Positions 35,441-44,879 of a stretch of DNA of 64,000 bases are shown piece after piece. Source of the DNA: Salinicola halophilus (lineage in GTDB: Bacteria; Pseudomonadota; Gammaproteobacteria; Pseudomonadales; Halomonadaceae); NCBI RefSeq assembly GCF_003206155.1, contig NZ_PZJV01000001.1, forward strand, positions 657,007-721,006, written 5' to 3'. The notes below the pieces were generated by a model. That model worked only from the letters and a program-made list of their open reading frames with translations. It searched no databases and was not told the DNA's origin. A program made the position numbers and the translations under genes. Positions within the stretch are counted from its first letter, which is position 1; each line of letters starts with the position of its first letter.

Positions 35441-36304
35441 TTATAAATCGAAATTGGAAATCGAAAACGCCTTGGCAATGTTATCCTTTTTAACTTGCTC
35501 CAGCACCTTGTGCCTTCCCGCCAGAGACGACTTGCGCTGAGCCTTCTCCCCTTTCAAGACCAGGTTATTGACCCCGTGGTTGAGATAATAAAAAACCGCG
35601 AAGAAAGGAATTTTTTGCGCGCACTTGCCGTTTTCGCGCATTGTCTCTGGCAGTGTAACGTGATCGCGAATCCGATGAATCAGCGTCTCTTTGTCGGAAG
35701 AACTTTCAGGGAGTTCATCCTTCGTCAGCCATACTGCCGCACAGGAGCCGCAGTGCTCGTAAAAAGGAGTCGTCCCTTTGAGGGCACCAAGGGTCTTTGA
35801 AGGCACATCGTAAACGTAACCCTTGTCGACAACATACCCGGCTCGGTTATCATCCGTTAGAATGAAATCGCAAACGTCTTTATGTACCAAGTCATCGGCA
35901 TCGAGCATGAAAAAATAAAAACCCGACAGCTCAGTCTTTTTCAAAGCTGCAAGTGTCAAGCGTCTCTTTCTTTGCTTATCACCGCTATATCTAGACACTT
36001 CCGTTGGCCTCGCCCAATTAGCGCGAATCCAGTGCACATTGACACTTCTTTTCTTGAGACTAGGTCGATCATGACCCGCAATCAAGACGATAAAGTTTTT
36101 GTTCGTCTGATTTTCCAAGCTTTTTATCGTTTGATTCAGATTTTCTTGAACCACTTGCCACTGCTCAGGTGCCGTCTTGGCGCGCAGGGAGATCCCAAAT
36201 ACGACAAGTGGATCCACTAGACTAGTAGCCGATGCATTGACTTCGCTTACGAATGAAGCCATGCGCTCTTCAAATCGACTGGTTATGTTTTGGGATTTTT
36301 CCAT
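35441..36304 (-). CDS. GT-A-like glycosyltransferase of capsule loci (paralogue of the next gene)
   Basis: 287-residue cytosolic protein that is more AT-rich than its neighbours. It has a GT-A-like layout: VFGISLRAKT at the first strand, NFIVLIAGHDRP, a basic RKRRLTLAAL stretch, the FMLDADDLVHKDV motif (probable metal/nucleotide-sugar site) and CGSCAAVWLTKDELP. The last three also occur, in order, in the protein at 36348-37139, so the pair is a diverged duplication. ATG 36304 has no clear ribosome site; ATG 36262 (MASFVSEV), behind GAAGAG, is an alternative. Substrate unknown. Confidence 0.7.
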   Translation of the reverse strand: MEKSQNITSRFEERMASFVSEVNASATSLVDPLVVFGISLRAKTAPEQWQVVQENLNQTIKSLENQTNKNFIVLIAGHDRPSLKKRSVNVHWIRANWARPTEVSRYSGDKQRKRRLTLAALKKTELSGFYFFMLDADDLVHKDVCDFILTDDNRAGYVVDKGYVYDVPSKTLGALKGTTPFYEHCGSCAAVWLTKDELPESSSDKETLIHRIRDHVTLPETMRENGKCAQKIPFFAVFYYLNHGVNNLVLKGEKAQRKSSLAGRHKVLEQVKKDNIAKAFSISNFDL

Positions 36305-36347
36305 TAAAAAATACCATTAATAAGACGAGTAAAGCGAATCCAAACGT

Positions 36348-37139
36348 TTAGCCATTTGACTCTTCGAACAGGGCGTGGAAATCGAGCAATCCAAAGCGCG
36401 TTTCCAGCACGCGCTGCTTCACCTCTGCTTGCGGGCCATTGTCGACGGTATCGTTTTTCATTCCTTTCTTCGAAAACTCGAGGCTATCGGTATGATTCAC
36501 CAGATAGACGACGAACCCCGCGTCATCGCTCTGCACGCTCTTGACCTTCTTGCCAAGCGCTTTGCACTGAATGTCGAATTCTCGGTGCTTGTCAAATTGG
36601 GAAAAAACGGTATTGACGTCATCCCAAGATGAGGGTAGCTCTTCATTGGTAAAAACCGGGAAAAAACAGGAACCACAGTAGCGCGAAAATCGTTTGGAAA
36701 TGAACTCCATGTCACCGTTACGCATATCCAGCTTATAGCCTGAATTGACAATGACCGAAACATCCCCGCCGGACGAAAGCACCTTCTCGACCAGTGTCTT
36801 ATCGATCAAATCGTCGGCGTCTATGTAGCCAAGTCGATTGGTGTGATTGCCCTGGCTTTTTACCCATGCGGCAGCCAGCCTTCTTTTCTTGTGCTTGTCA
36901 TTGCCCCTACCTTTCGTATTGGCGCCCGGGGGCGCAAACGGCGCCTCGACGAAGGTAACCGCATCATCCCCCTCGATGAACTGCGGCTTCTCATGCCCTG
37001 CAATTACGATATGGTAATTTTTACTGGTCGAGTTCTTTATCGAATCAATGGTATTGCTCAAGAGAGCGCATACAGCATCCCAATCAGTAGCGTTTTTGCG
37101 CGACTTTAACGATATGCAGAAATAGATCATCTCAGCCAT
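36348..37139 (-). CDS. GT-A-like glycosyltransferase of capsule loci
   Basis: 263-residue relative of the 35441-36304 product. The shared order of motifs is YFCISLKSR, YHIVIAGHEKP, KHKKRRLAAAWV, LGYIDADDLIDKTLV and YCGSCFFPVFTNEELP. The base composition is again low in GC compared with the flanking rmlA and ugd. ATG 37139 is chosen over GTG 37145 because a GGGG stretch is better spaced for it. A role in adding a specificity sugar is inferred from family and place only. Confidence 0.7.
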   Translation of the reverse strand: MAEMIYFCISLKSRKNATDWDAVCALLSNTIDSIKNSTSKNYHIVIAGHEKPQFIEGDDAVTFVEAPFAPPGANTKGRGNDKHKKRRLAAAWVKSQGNHTNRLGYIDADDLIDKTLVEKVLSSGGDVSVIVNSGYKLDMRNGDMEFISKRFSRYCGSCFFPVFTNEELPSSWDDVNTVFSQFDKHREFDIQCKALGKKVKSVQSDDAGFVVYLVNHTDSLEFSKKGMKNDTVDNGPQAEVKQRVLETRFGLLDFHALFEESNG

Positions 37140-37296
37140 ACACACCCCGCCTGCTTAGCTAAAAAATTGAAAAATTATCGTTCTTCCCCATCTTGGCAGA
37201 AGACAAAGTGAGCATCTTGCGGCTATCACCATGCCACTCAGGCTTGCCCAAACGGCTTGAATCGACCGACAAAGCGGTAAGCATACCGCAAACGGC

Positions 37297-37325
37297 AAAA
37301 CGCCCGCAGGGCAAGCCGGCGGGCG
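37297..37325 (-). terminator. Intrinsic terminator after the methyltransferase gene
   Basis: A 7-bp stem (CGCCCGC with GCGGGCG, 37301-37307 and 37319-37325) is followed on the minus strand by TTTTGCCGTTT. It starts 26 bases past the methyltransferase stop and separates it from the two AT-rich GT genes. The 211-base gap here holds nothing else obvious. Confidence 0.7.
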
Positions 37326-37350
37326 CTGATGTCTCATCCGATGCTTTTCG

Positions 37351-38181
37351 TCACGGGGCGTCATCAAAGGCCACGATCGCCAGCCCCTTTTCCATCGGCC
37401 GCTGTTCGACGGTTGCCGCTTGATGCTCGGCCCACGCCTCGATGATCTTTTTCTCTTCCCACCGTCCCGCGTCGTCCAGCCAGACGCTACAGCCCGATGC
37501 GAGCTTACCAGCCAGGGCCGGCAGCGCTGGGTATCGCGCGAAGCGACAGGTGCCGGCAGGTGGGCCATCGACCAGAACGAAATCGATCGCGTCAAGGTCT
37601 TCCAACAGGGGCACCGGATACCAGTGGGGCACCGACTCATCTCCAATCGTGCTCTTCGCCCCTTCTTCCGTCTCAAACGCCAGGTGAGCGCCCTGCCAGG
37701 GCGCCAATTCACCAACGCGCAGATCGACCCATTCGAGCAAACCCTCGCGCTCGAGCGAGCGGCGCGTCTCTTCCGCGTAGTGCGGTGAGTGCTCGAACGA
37801 GACGAGCCTGCCCTGCCCGATCTGCGCCAGCGCATCCGCGATGACCAGCGTGGAAGAACCGCTGCCGAACTCCACGATCAGCCCAGGGCGATTCGCGCTG
37901 ACGGTCTCGTGCAGTTCCAGCAGGATATCCGGCGAGAGCGGCCAGCCACGTAGCGGTGGCAGCCGACCCTTGATCGAGAGACGCTGGGTCAGCCAGTGGA
38001 ACGCCTCGAACTGACGATAGAGCTGGAGGTTCGACTCCCGCTGCCTGGCAAGCAGATTGGATTCGAGCTTGTCGATCCGTGACTCCAGCGCCTGCAGCGC
38101 TGACATGACCCCGGCCGACCTATCGTCACTTGCCTTTTCGTCGAGTGGCATCGAATCGACCGGGTGTTCGTTGTCGCTCAT
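37351..38181 (-). CDS. Class I SAM-dependent methyltransferase
   Basis: 276-residue protein. A charged N-terminal ~60 residues include a short coiled coil (LQALESRIDKLESNLLARQR). It is followed by a Rossmann methyltransferase domain: LIVEFGSGSSTLVIADAL is motif I, GRLVSFEHSPHYAEETR is the acidic end of beta-2, and IDFVLVDGPPAG is the post-II region. The best match by eye is the Methyltransf_24 type. ATG 38181 is preceded by AGGGG at 7 bases. Lying just after ugd in the transcript, it probably methylates a capsule sugar or terminus; that is inference. Confidence 0.8.
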   Translation of the reverse strand: MSDNEHPVDSMPLDEKASDDRSAGVMSALQALESRIDKLESNLLARQRESNLQLYRQFEAFHWLTQRLSIKGRLPPLRGWPLSPDILLELHETVSANRPGLIVEFGSGSSTLVIADALAQIGQGRLVSFEHSPHYAEETRRSLEREGLLEWVDLRVGELAPWQGAHLAFETEEGAKSTIGDESVPHWYPVPLLEDLDAIDFVLVDGPPAGTCRFARYPALPALAGKLASGCSVWLDDAGRWEEKKIIEAWAEHQAATVEQRPMEKGLAIVAFDDAP

Positions 38182-38238
38182 ATCGTTACCCCTGGATGGC
38201 GTTGCCGGGCCAGGCGATCCTTTCAGACCGATGGCCAA

Positions 38239-39405
38239 TCAGTCCTGACCGAAGAGATCCCGCGTGTAGACCTTCTCGCGAACGTCCGCGATCTCGTCGG
38301 TCAAGCGATTGGCGACGATAACATCGCAGCGCTGCTTGAACGTTTCGAGATCCTTAAGCACCTCGGAGTTGTAGAATTCGTCTTCTTCCAAAACCGGCTC
38401 GTACACCACGACCTCGACGCCTTTGGCCTTGATGCGCTTCATCACGCCCTGCATGGCGCTGGCACGGAAGTTGTCGGAACCGGACTTCATGATCAGCCGA
38501 TAGACGCCGACGACTTGCGGATTGCGCTTCAAAACCGAACCGGCGATGAAATCCTTACGCGTACGGTTGGCTTCGACGATGGCACCGATCAGGTTGTTGG
38601 GCACATCTTCATAGTTGGCGAGGAGCTGCTTGGTGTCTTTCGGCAGGCAATAGCCCCCGTAGCCGAAGCTGGGGTTGTGGTAATGCATGCCGATGCGCGG
38701 GTCCAACCCGACACCTTCGATGATCTGCTTGGCATTGAGCCCGTGCGATTCAGCGTAGGTATCCAGCTCGTTGAAGTAGGCGACACGCATGGCGAGGTAG
38801 GTATTGGCGAACAGCTTGATCGCCTCTGCCTCGGTGCTATCCACGAACAGCGTGGCGATATCCTGCTTCTCCGCGCCGGCCTTCAGCAGCGCCGCGAAAC
38901 GCTCGGCACGCTCGGAGCGCTCACCCACCACGATACGTGACGGATGCAGGTTGTCATAAAGCGCCTTGCCTTCGCGCAGGAACTCCGGCGAGAAGATGAG
39001 GTTGCTGGTGCCGAAGCGCTCGCAAGCTTCCTTGGTGTAACCCACTGGCACGGTGGACTTGATCACCATGACTGCGTTGGGGTTAACGCGCATGACGTCC
39101 TGAATCACCGATTCGACGCTGGAGGTATCGAAGTAATTGGTGACCGGGTCGTAGTTCGTGGGCGTGGCGATGATCACGAAATCCGCATTGGCGTATGCGG
39201 ACTCCTTATCCAGCGTCGCCTGGAGGTTCAACGACTTCTCGCGGAAGAACGACTCGATCTCCGCGTCTTCAATGGGCGACTGGCGCGCATTGATCTGCTC
39301 GACCTTCTCGGCCACCACATCGACCGCAACGACTGTTTGATGTTGGGCCAAGAGAACGGCATTAGAGAGACCTACGTAACCCGTACCCGCGACGGCAATT
39401 TTCAT
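38239..39405 (-). CDS. ugd: UDP-glucose 6-dehydrogenase
   Basis: NAD-dependent four-electron oxidation of UDP-glucose to UDP-glucuronic acid. The product is 388 residues, the same length as E. coli Ugd. Visible are the NAD loop AVAGTGYVG at residues 4-12, [17 protein letters not shown], the conserved [18 protein letters not shown] helix and GGYCLPKDT with catalytic Cys253. The start is ATG 39405 with AAGGAAG upstream. It implies uronic acid in the polymer, or a precursor for one. Confidence 0.96.
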   Translation of the reverse strand: MKIAVAGTGYVGLSNAVLLAQHQTVVAVDVVAEKVEQINARQSPIEDAEIESFFREKSLNLQATLDKESAYANADFVIIATPTNYDPVTNYFDTSSVESVIQDVMRVNPNAVMVIKSTVPVGYTKEACERFGTSNLIFSPEFLREGKALYDNLHPSRIVVGERSERAERFAALLKAGAEKQDIATLFVDSTEAEAIKLFANTYLAMRVAYFNELDTYAESHGLNAKQIIEGVGLDPRIGMHYHNPSFGYGGYCLPKDTKQLLANYEDVPNNLIGAIVEANRTRKDFIAGSVLKRNPQVVGVYRLIMKSGSDNFRASAMQGVMKRIKAKGVEVVVYEPVLEEDEFYNSEVLKDLETFKQRCDVIVANRLTDEIADVREKVYTRDLFGQD

Positions 39406-39482
39406 TTTCAACTTCCTTATCGATGCTTTCACGATGCCTTGACTAGTGCCCCCGCGAGACACCGGCGTCGTACTAAAACGGC

Positions 39483-40829
39483 TCAGCCTACAGAGTGACG
39501 AATCTGATCTGCAATCTTCGTGGCTGACGCCTCTGCGGTTTCGGCGTCGATCGCCTCGACCATGACACGGATCGCCGGCTCGGTGCCGGACTTTCGCAGT
39601 AGAACGCGGCCATCATGACCCAGCTCGCGCTCTACTGCAGCGACCATTTCTTTCACCTCTGGTTGGGTGAGAGGATCACTACTCTGGCCCGCTTGGTAAC
39701 GAACGTTAATCAACGTCTGCGGCAGTTTGTCCATGCCCTGCTTGGCATCGAACAAGGTGAGATTTTGCGAGACCAGGCACGCCAGCACTTGCATGGAAGC
39801 AACGATGGCATCCCCCGTAGAGGCATGATCGAGATTGATCAGATGGCCGGACGTCTCGCCACCGATGCGCCAGCCGTTGGCCTCCAGCTGTTCCATCACG
39901 TAGCGGTCACCCACTTTGGCGCGCAAAAATGGCACACCCAACGCCCCGAGTGCTTGCTCCAGCCCGAGATTGGTCATCTGCGTACCCACGACCCCGCCGC
40001 TGTAGCCCCGCGCTTTGGCTTGACGCGTCAGCAGGTACAGCAACTCGTCCCCATCGACGACCGCACCGGTGTGATCGACCATCATCAAGCGGTCCGCATC
40101 CCCATCCAGCGCAATACCGAGATCCGCTTTGTGGGATACAACCGCCTCGCACAGGCTTTCCATCGACGTCGCACCGCAGCGCTCGTTGATGTTGAAGCCA
40201 TCTGGCGTTGCGTGAATAGCGATGACTTCCGCACCAAGTTCGCGATAGACGGCCGGCGCCACCTTATAGGCAGCGCCATTGGCGCAATCCACCACGATCT
40301 TCAGGCCGTCGAGGCTCAAATTGCCCGGCAACGCCGCCTTGCAATATTCGATGTAGCGCCCCGAAGCGTCATCGATGCGTCGAGCTTTACCCAACCTTTC
40401 CGGCGAAACACAGGTCATTTCGCCATCGAGCGCAATTTGCAGGTAGCGCTCGACCTCTTGCTCTTGCGCATCCTTGAGCTTGAAACCGCCCTTCCCGAAA
40501 ATCTTGATGCCATTGTCATAAAACGGGTTGTGGGACGCACTGATAACGACACCTGCATCGGCGCGGAAAGTAGATGTTAGATAAGCAATAGCTGGCGTGG
40601 GAAGCGGACCGACCAAAGCGACATTAACACCTGCAGAAGAAAACCCCGCTTCCAGTGCAGACTCCAGCATGTATCCACTGGCGCGGGTGTCCTTCCCTAT
40701 AAGGACTTCACGAACCCCTTCAGCGGCGAGTACTCTACCTGCCGCCCATCCAATGGCAAGTACAATTGAGGGGGTCATAGGAAATTCGCCTACTTTAGCC
40801 CGTATACCATCAGTTCCAAAATAAGACAC
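39483..40829 (-). CDS. glmM: Phosphoglucosamine mutase
   Basis: Interconverts glucosamine-6-phosphate and glucosamine-1-phosphate on the way to UDP-GlcNAc. It has 448 residues. The phosphoserine loop ISASHNP holds Ser99, [13 protein letters not shown] is the metal site, GGETSGHLI the sugar site and [12 protein letters not shown] the phosphate site. The start is GTG 40829, with GAGGG upstream. A capsule-island glmM is most likely an extra copy that raises UDP-GlcNAc supply for the pseudaminic acid genes; the usual chromosomal copy cannot be checked here. Confidence 0.95.
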   Translation of the reverse strand: MSYFGTDGIRAKVGEFPMTPSIVLAIGWAAGRVLAAEGVREVLIGKDTRASGYMLESALEAGFSSAGVNVALVGPLPTPAIAYLTSTFRADAGVVISASHNPFYDNGIKIFGKGGFKLKDAQEQEVERYLQIALDGEMTCVSPERLGKARRIDDASGRYIEYCKAALPGNLSLDGLKIVVDCANGAAYKVAPAVYRELGAEVIAIHATPDGFNINERCGATSMESLCEAVVSHKADLGIALDGDADRLMMVDHTGAVVDGDELLYLLTRQAKARGYSGGVVGTQMTNLGLEQALGALGVPFLRAKVGDRYVMEQLEANGWRIGGETSGHLINLDHASTGDAIVASMQVLACLVSQNLTLFDAKQGMDKLPQTLINVRYQAGQSSDPLTQPEVKEMVAAVERELGHDGRVLLRKSGTEPAIRVMVEAIDAETAEASATKIADQIRHSVG

Positions 40830-40949
40830 GAAGCAAAACCCTCAGCTAACCGGATACAACGGAATAAAAATAAACCAGCGATCAGGCGGAGTTTTAAAAA
40901 AAAAATAGATCGCACTGCACGCACAAAGCGCCAATATAAATACCGACCA

Positions 40950-41117
40950 CTATGCTTCTTGCAACAGCACCGCCGCCTCGTACATAAGGTCGTAACAATC
41001 TTTTAGCTCAACTTTCAAGCTAAGCACTTCAGATTTTAAACCTGCGACTGTTTCACGTAGCCTTAGGATCTCACGATACATTTCATCAGAAGATGATGAA
41101 CAACTTTCTGTATTCAT
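40950..41117 (-). CDS. Small 55-residue coiled-coil protein
   Basis: A short gene that is easy to miss. Its ATG overlaps the stop of the upstream GT2 gene (ATGA at 41114-41117), and a GGAG site lies 5 bases before it. The peptide starts MNTESCSSSSDEMYRE and continues as one heptad-patterned helix (EILRLRETVAGLKSE, then VLSLKVELKDCYDLM), ending in LLQEA. It contains two cysteines and no membrane segment. The coupling and heptads argue that it is real and may pair with the GT2. Function unknown. Downstream, 40830-40949 is AT-rich and holds no gene. Confidence 0.7.
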   Translation of the reverse strand: MNTESCSSSSDEMYREILRLRETVAGLKSEVLSLKVELKDCYDLMYEAAVLLQEA

Positions 41118-42184
41118 CTTACTCCACTCCCTGGAAACAGGATATTGCTACCCCAATCGCTGTCCCGTATTCTTTTAAAATCCTCAAGACTATGACTCGA
41201 TGGCAACCATCCTTTCTCACCCGGCAAAGAACTAATGCAGGAAAAACATTGGTTTTCATCAGCACAAGCCAATAGAGTCTTATTCACCCACTTACGCTCG
41301 CAGTTCATATCAGAATTTGGCTCTATTTTATTGACTGCAAATAAATAACTTTTAATTAGGTCTCTTATGCACTGCCTGCCCTCTTCATCGAGCAACATTT
41401 TTTTCAAGGTTATAGAAAAAAACAAACTTCGAAATTTATATTTTAATACTTCATTGAACTCAGCACTTAAATTGAATTCAATGGCTCTTTCCCAACCTGC
41501 CAACGCAGTAAAAAGTCTATCGTAGTATCGAGGATGAAGTGGTTGCCTAGTAACAGAATGCGATGAAACATTATGATAGTAAGCAGTCTTGCCGCTTACA
41601 TAAAATCTTTTAACAGAAAGAGGGAGTAATAAAATTAGGTAGTTATCTTCAAATACACAAAACTCTGGAAAAAGGTAGTTGTTATCGAGCAGAAAGTTTC
41701 TGCGAAAAATTTTTGTTACCACTCTACCAAAACGTTTTAAAAGCTTTAGCCTTGACTCAACTCCATAAGCACCTACCTCTAAGCCTGTAGAATTTGAAGA
41801 CACACCTTTTTTATCAATATTGAAATCTACAAAATCTATCTCACTCTCGCTGGCTAAAATCTTAAGCTCGCTAACCACATTCTCCAGGTCGATGCTATCG
41901 TCGGCATCTACGAACCATATATATTTTGAATTGGCAGCTTCAAGACCTGTATTGCGCGCACCTCCTGGCCCTTTATTAACCTGAGAAATTATTGAGACCG
42001 GTGCTAGATTATCAAATCTCTTCTCTAAAAAGCTACTTTGATCCTTATCAGAACCGTCATTGACAATGATGAATGATACTGCCTCTTTTTTTTTACTACC
42101 ACAATATTTATCTATTTGGCGAAAAAGGTTAAGAGACTTTTCTTTGGAGTTATACCATGGAATAATTATTGTCAGATCAGTCAC
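41114..42184 (-). CDS. GT2-family glycosyltransferase
   Basis: 356-residue GT2 enzyme, AT-rich. Motifs: LTIIIPWYNSKEKS at the first strand, FIIVNDGSDKD, VNKGPGGARNTGLEAA and FVDADDSIDLENV (DxD-like metal site). The C-terminal third is helical and unassigned. The start is GTG 42184, which overlaps the pseI stop by 8 bases, so it belongs to the pse operon. It is a good candidate for the transferase that adds the pseudaminic acid or its neighbour, but GT2 enzymes rarely use CMP-sugars, so the acceptor-side sugar is more likely. Confidence 0.83.
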   Translation of the reverse strand: MTDLTIIIPWYNSKEKSLNLFRQIDKYCGSKKKEAVSFIIVNDGSDKDQSSFLEKRFDNLAPVSIISQVNKGPGGARNTGLEAANSKYIWFVDADDSIDLENVVSELKILASESEIDFVDFNIDKKGVSSNSTGLEVGAYGVESRLKLLKRFGRVVTKIFRRNFLLDNNYLFPEFCVFEDNYLILLLPLSVKRFYVSGKTAYYHNVSSHSVTRQPLHPRYYDRLFTALAGWERAIEFNLSAEFNEVLKYKFRSLFFSITLKKMLLDEEGRQCIRDLIKSYLFAVNKIEPNSDMNCERKWVNKTLLACADENQCFSCISSLPGEKGWLPSSHSLEDFKRIRDSDWGSNILFPGSGVR

Positions 42185-43244
42185 AGCCGTTCCCCTCCAT
42201 CACAGAAAGCAGTACAGGTGTATTTTTACTAATCTTAGCCGTGACTTTTCTGCCTATTATTTTAGACAACATTTTTGGAGCAATGCCATATCCGGGCCTA
42301 ACACTTCGCACCGCGTCTTCTGTGATTGCATCCCCTACTTCAAGATCTCTAATAAAGTATAAAGAACGCCTAAACTGAACATTTCCCTGCTCGCTGGATT
42401 TTCGGCCATAGTCGACATTACCGATCGCTTTCCAAGCAGTTTTTGTATCTTGGCAAAGCGCCATTAGCTCGACGGGTTCCAGTGAAAAACTGTCATCCGG
42501 CCCACCACCATTACGGTCCAATGTCACATGCTTTTCAACGATACTAGCACCCAATGCAATACTAGTTACCGCTGTGGTGTTATCGATGGTGTGATCTGAT
42601 AGCCCGGTAACCACGCCAAAGCGTTCAATCATGTCAGAGATAGTGCGAAGATTATAGTCCTCAGAAGGCGCCGGATAACCGCTTACACAATGCAAAATGG
42701 CCAGTTGTTTGCAACCGGCTCCTTGAGCAGCCTGAATCGCCTCCTGAATTTCCTCCGCATCTGCCATGCCGGTGGAAATAATCATCGGTTTGCCTTTGCT
42801 CGCGACGTACTCAATCAGTGGAATATCGACGGCTTCAAATGAGGCTATCTTGTATGCTGGGGCTCCAAGCTCCTCTAACAAATCGACCGCAGTGGCATCG
42901 AAAGGAGAGCTAAAAATTGTGATGCCTAGCTCCCGCGCACGCTCAAACAGAGGCTTGTGCCAAGACCATGGCATATGAGCTTCTTCATAAAGCTCATATA
43001 GCTTACGCCCATCCCATAAGCCACCCTTGATTACAAACTCTTCGTTGTCACTATCAAGTGTAATAGTGTCCGGACGATAAGTTTGGAGCTTGACAGCGTC
43101 AGCGCCTGCTTTTTTGGCTTCGTCGAGGATACGAAATGCATTCTCTATGTTACCATTATGATTGGCCGACAACTCAGCAATAATATATGGCGAGTCGTCC
43201 GCACTAATACGCCTACCTGCTATTTCGATAAAGGGAGCTTGCAT
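42177..43244 (-). CDS. pseI: Pseudaminic acid synthase
   Basis: Condenses 2,4-diacetamido-2,4,6-trideoxy-L-altrose with phosphoenolpyruvate to give pseudaminic acid. It is a NeuB/PseI-type TIM barrel (IIAELSANHNGN, AVKLQTYRPDT, FSSPFDATAVDLLEEL, KIASFEAVDIPLI, ILHCVSGYPAP) followed by a C-terminal antifreeze-like (SAF) domain (SVRPGYGIAPKML). The 355-residue length is normal. ATG 43244 lies behind AAGGAG. With pseB, C, F, G and H in the same transcript the PseI identity is preferred over NeuB or LegI. Confidence 0.93.
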   Translation of the reverse strand: MQAPFIEIAGRRISADDSPYIIAELSANHNGNIENAFRILDEAKKAGADAVKLQTYRPDTITLDSDNEEFVIKGGLWDGRKLYELYEEAHMPWSWHKPLFERARELGITIFSSPFDATAVDLLEELGAPAYKIASFEAVDIPLIEYVASKGKPMIISTGMADAEEIQEAIQAAQGAGCKQLAILHCVSGYPAPSEDYNLRTISDMIERFGVVTGLSDHTIDNTTAVTSIALGASIVEKHVTLDRNGGGPDDSFSLEPVELMALCQDTKTAWKAIGNVDYGRKSSEQGNVQFRRSLYFIRDLEVGDAITEDAVRSVRPGYGIAPKMLSKIIGRKVTAKISKNTPVLLSVMEGNGCD

Positions 43245-43247
43245 TAT

Positions 43248-43760
43248 CTACTTTCTCCTTTGCACTTTCCATTCAGCAGCCAGTAGCCCAAAGCCAATGA
43301 CATCAAGATAACGACTTCCATCGCAGTAATGTTCACGCAATATTGCTTCTTGCTTGAAACCCAAGCGCTCGTGAAATTTTATTGACCGGTGATTATATGC
43401 CAGCACCTCTCCACAGAGCTTATGCAAATCTAAAGACTCAAACACAAACTCACATGTTTGATTCCCAAGAAGGGTGCCGCTACCCTTAGCAGCTATAGGG
43501 GAAAGATAGAACCCCCATTCGGCCCTTTTATCACTTTTAGAAACAATATTAATATTAACTAATCCAGAAGGAATGCCATTATTCTCGAAAATCATCACAT
43601 GAAGATCATCATTAGCGCAGACGCTTTCAAACCAAACGAGATGCTCTTCCCAGGCGATTTCCTGCTGCGTATACATGTACTGACGCACATCTGGATGATT
43701 ACGCCAAGATAGGACGAAAGAAAGATCCTCACGCCGGATAGGTCGGATCTTTGTAAGCAT
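43248..43760 (-). CDS. pseH: PseH-like GNAT N-acetyltransferase
   Basis: 170-residue GNAT protein that in the pathway acetylates the 4-amino group of UDP-4-amino-4,6-dideoxy-N-acetyl-altrosamine. Family features: IRPIRREDLSFVLSWRNHPDVR at the N-terminus, GFYLSP, the AcCoA-binding KGSGTLLGNQ stretch and NHRSIKFHERLGFKQEAI. It lies 3 bases from the pseI start, with GAGGAAC before its own ATG. Confidence 0.9.
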   Translation of the reverse strand: MLTKIRPIRREDLSFVLSWRNHPDVRQYMYTQQEIAWEEHLVWFESVCANDDLHVMIFENNGIPSGLVNINIVSKSDKRAEWGFYLSPIAAKGSGTLLGNQTCEFVFESLDLHKLCGEVLAYNHRSIKFHERLGFKQEAILREHYCDGSRYLDVIGFGLLAAEWKVQRRK

Positions 43761-43769
43761 TGATGTTCC

Positions 43770-44879
43770 TCAACTTGCTTGAGTCAACTCGCGAGCTATT
43801 CGAGATGCCCCGAGCCCGCCTGTCAGCTCACGAGCGCAGACACTAAGGCTAGAAAGACGCTGGATGTTTTTAATTTCGGAAATTGCCTCGATCATATTAT
43901 CTTTCAGTGCCTCCCGATCAAGGGTCATGGACGCTCCCCGAAGTTCGAGATTGGCAGCGATATCGCGCTGATTTTCGGCCAGCACCAGCATCAGGGTCGG
44001 CAGGCCCAGACAACAGCGCTCCCAAGATGTGCTGCCCGCCGCGCCGATCGCCAGATCGGCCTCGGCCATGCGTCGCGCCATGTCGCTGACATTGGTAACG
44101 ACCTCGGTGGGCTGTTCGAGAGTTTCCGCTACACGCTTCACCGCCTCGATCCATGGCGCGGTGCCCCCCATCACTACCGTGATCCGGCACGTTCCCGGCA
44201 GCTCGGCATTGCGCAAAACCCCCAGTACCTCAGCAGTGACATTGTCTTTATCTACCCCACCCAAGCTAATCAGCAACTGAGACAGCCCTGGCTGGCTATC
44301 GCGTCTTTCCAGACTCGGCCGACGCCACTCGGCGAACTCCGGGCGCAGCAGTGCGTAATCCGGGCCAATCATCAGCCGGCAGTCTGCCGGCACTAGGTCG
44401 GCGTAATCCTCTGCCAGCCTGCCCAAGTTCTGATCCAGCAGTAGATGGGCGATATGCTCACGGTCTGCGAGATCATCGATGACCAGCAGCCGCGCGCACG
44501 ACGAACACACTGCCGACTCCCAGCGCGCATCCAGGGCATAGTGATCCAACACCAGCCAATCGGCGTCGAGTGGCGCGAGCAGGTCCGCGCTCTCGCGGGC
44601 ATCCTGCGACCAGCCGACGCCCAACCAGGCCGCATGGGCGGTCTCGTATGCATCCAGGCCCGAGGGCGATGTCCCTGCAGCCACGGGCGCCGCCAGACGC
44701 AGCACCTCGAACCCCTCTGCTTCGATACGCCCGATCAAATGCCCGGGAAGCTCGCGACACAAGAAGTAGCATCGCGCCGCGTGATGCTCGCGCAGCGCCG
44801 TCGCCAGCGTCAGGCAACGCATGACGTGGCCTGTACCGATCTCCACCGAGGCATCGACGCGAAAAGCCACGCAAACCAT
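43770..44879 (-). CDS. pseG: UDP-2,4-diacetamido-2,4,6-trideoxy-L-altrose hydrolase
   Basis: Removes UDP from the nucleotide sugar to free the altrose for PseI. It has a GT-B-like fold of 369 residues, with RVDASVEIGTGHVMRCLTLA containing the catalytic His in GTGH, DHYALD, LVIDDLADR, LISLGGVDKDN and AIGAAGSTSWERCCLGLP. The start is ATG 44879, overlapping the pseF stop by one base (TGATG), with GGGAG upstream; the frame is open 15 codons further but unsupported. It is GC-richer than pseH and pseI. Confidence 0.92.
   Translation of the reverse strand: MVCVAFRVDASVEIGTGHVMRCLTLATALREHHAARCYFLCRELPGHLIGRIEAEGFEVLRLAAPVAAGTSPSGLDAYETAHAAWLGVGWSQDARESADLLAPLDADWLVLDHYALDARWESAVCSSCARLLVIDDLADREHIAHLLLDQNLGRLAEDYADLVPADCRLMIGPDYALLRPEFAEWRRPSLERRDSQPGLSQLLISLGGVDKDNVTAEVLGVLRNAELPGTCRITVVMGGTAPWIEAVKRVAETLEQPTEVVTNVSDMARRMAEADLAIGAAGSTSWERCCLGLPTLMLVLAENQRDIAANLELRGASMTLDREALKDNMIEAISEIKNIQRLSSLSVCARELTGGLGASRIARELTQAS

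Noticed and set aside
42177-43244. Sialic acid (NeuB) or legionaminic acid (LegI) synthase
   Set aside because: The linked pseB, pseC, pseF, pseG and pseH fix the pathway as pseudaminic acid.
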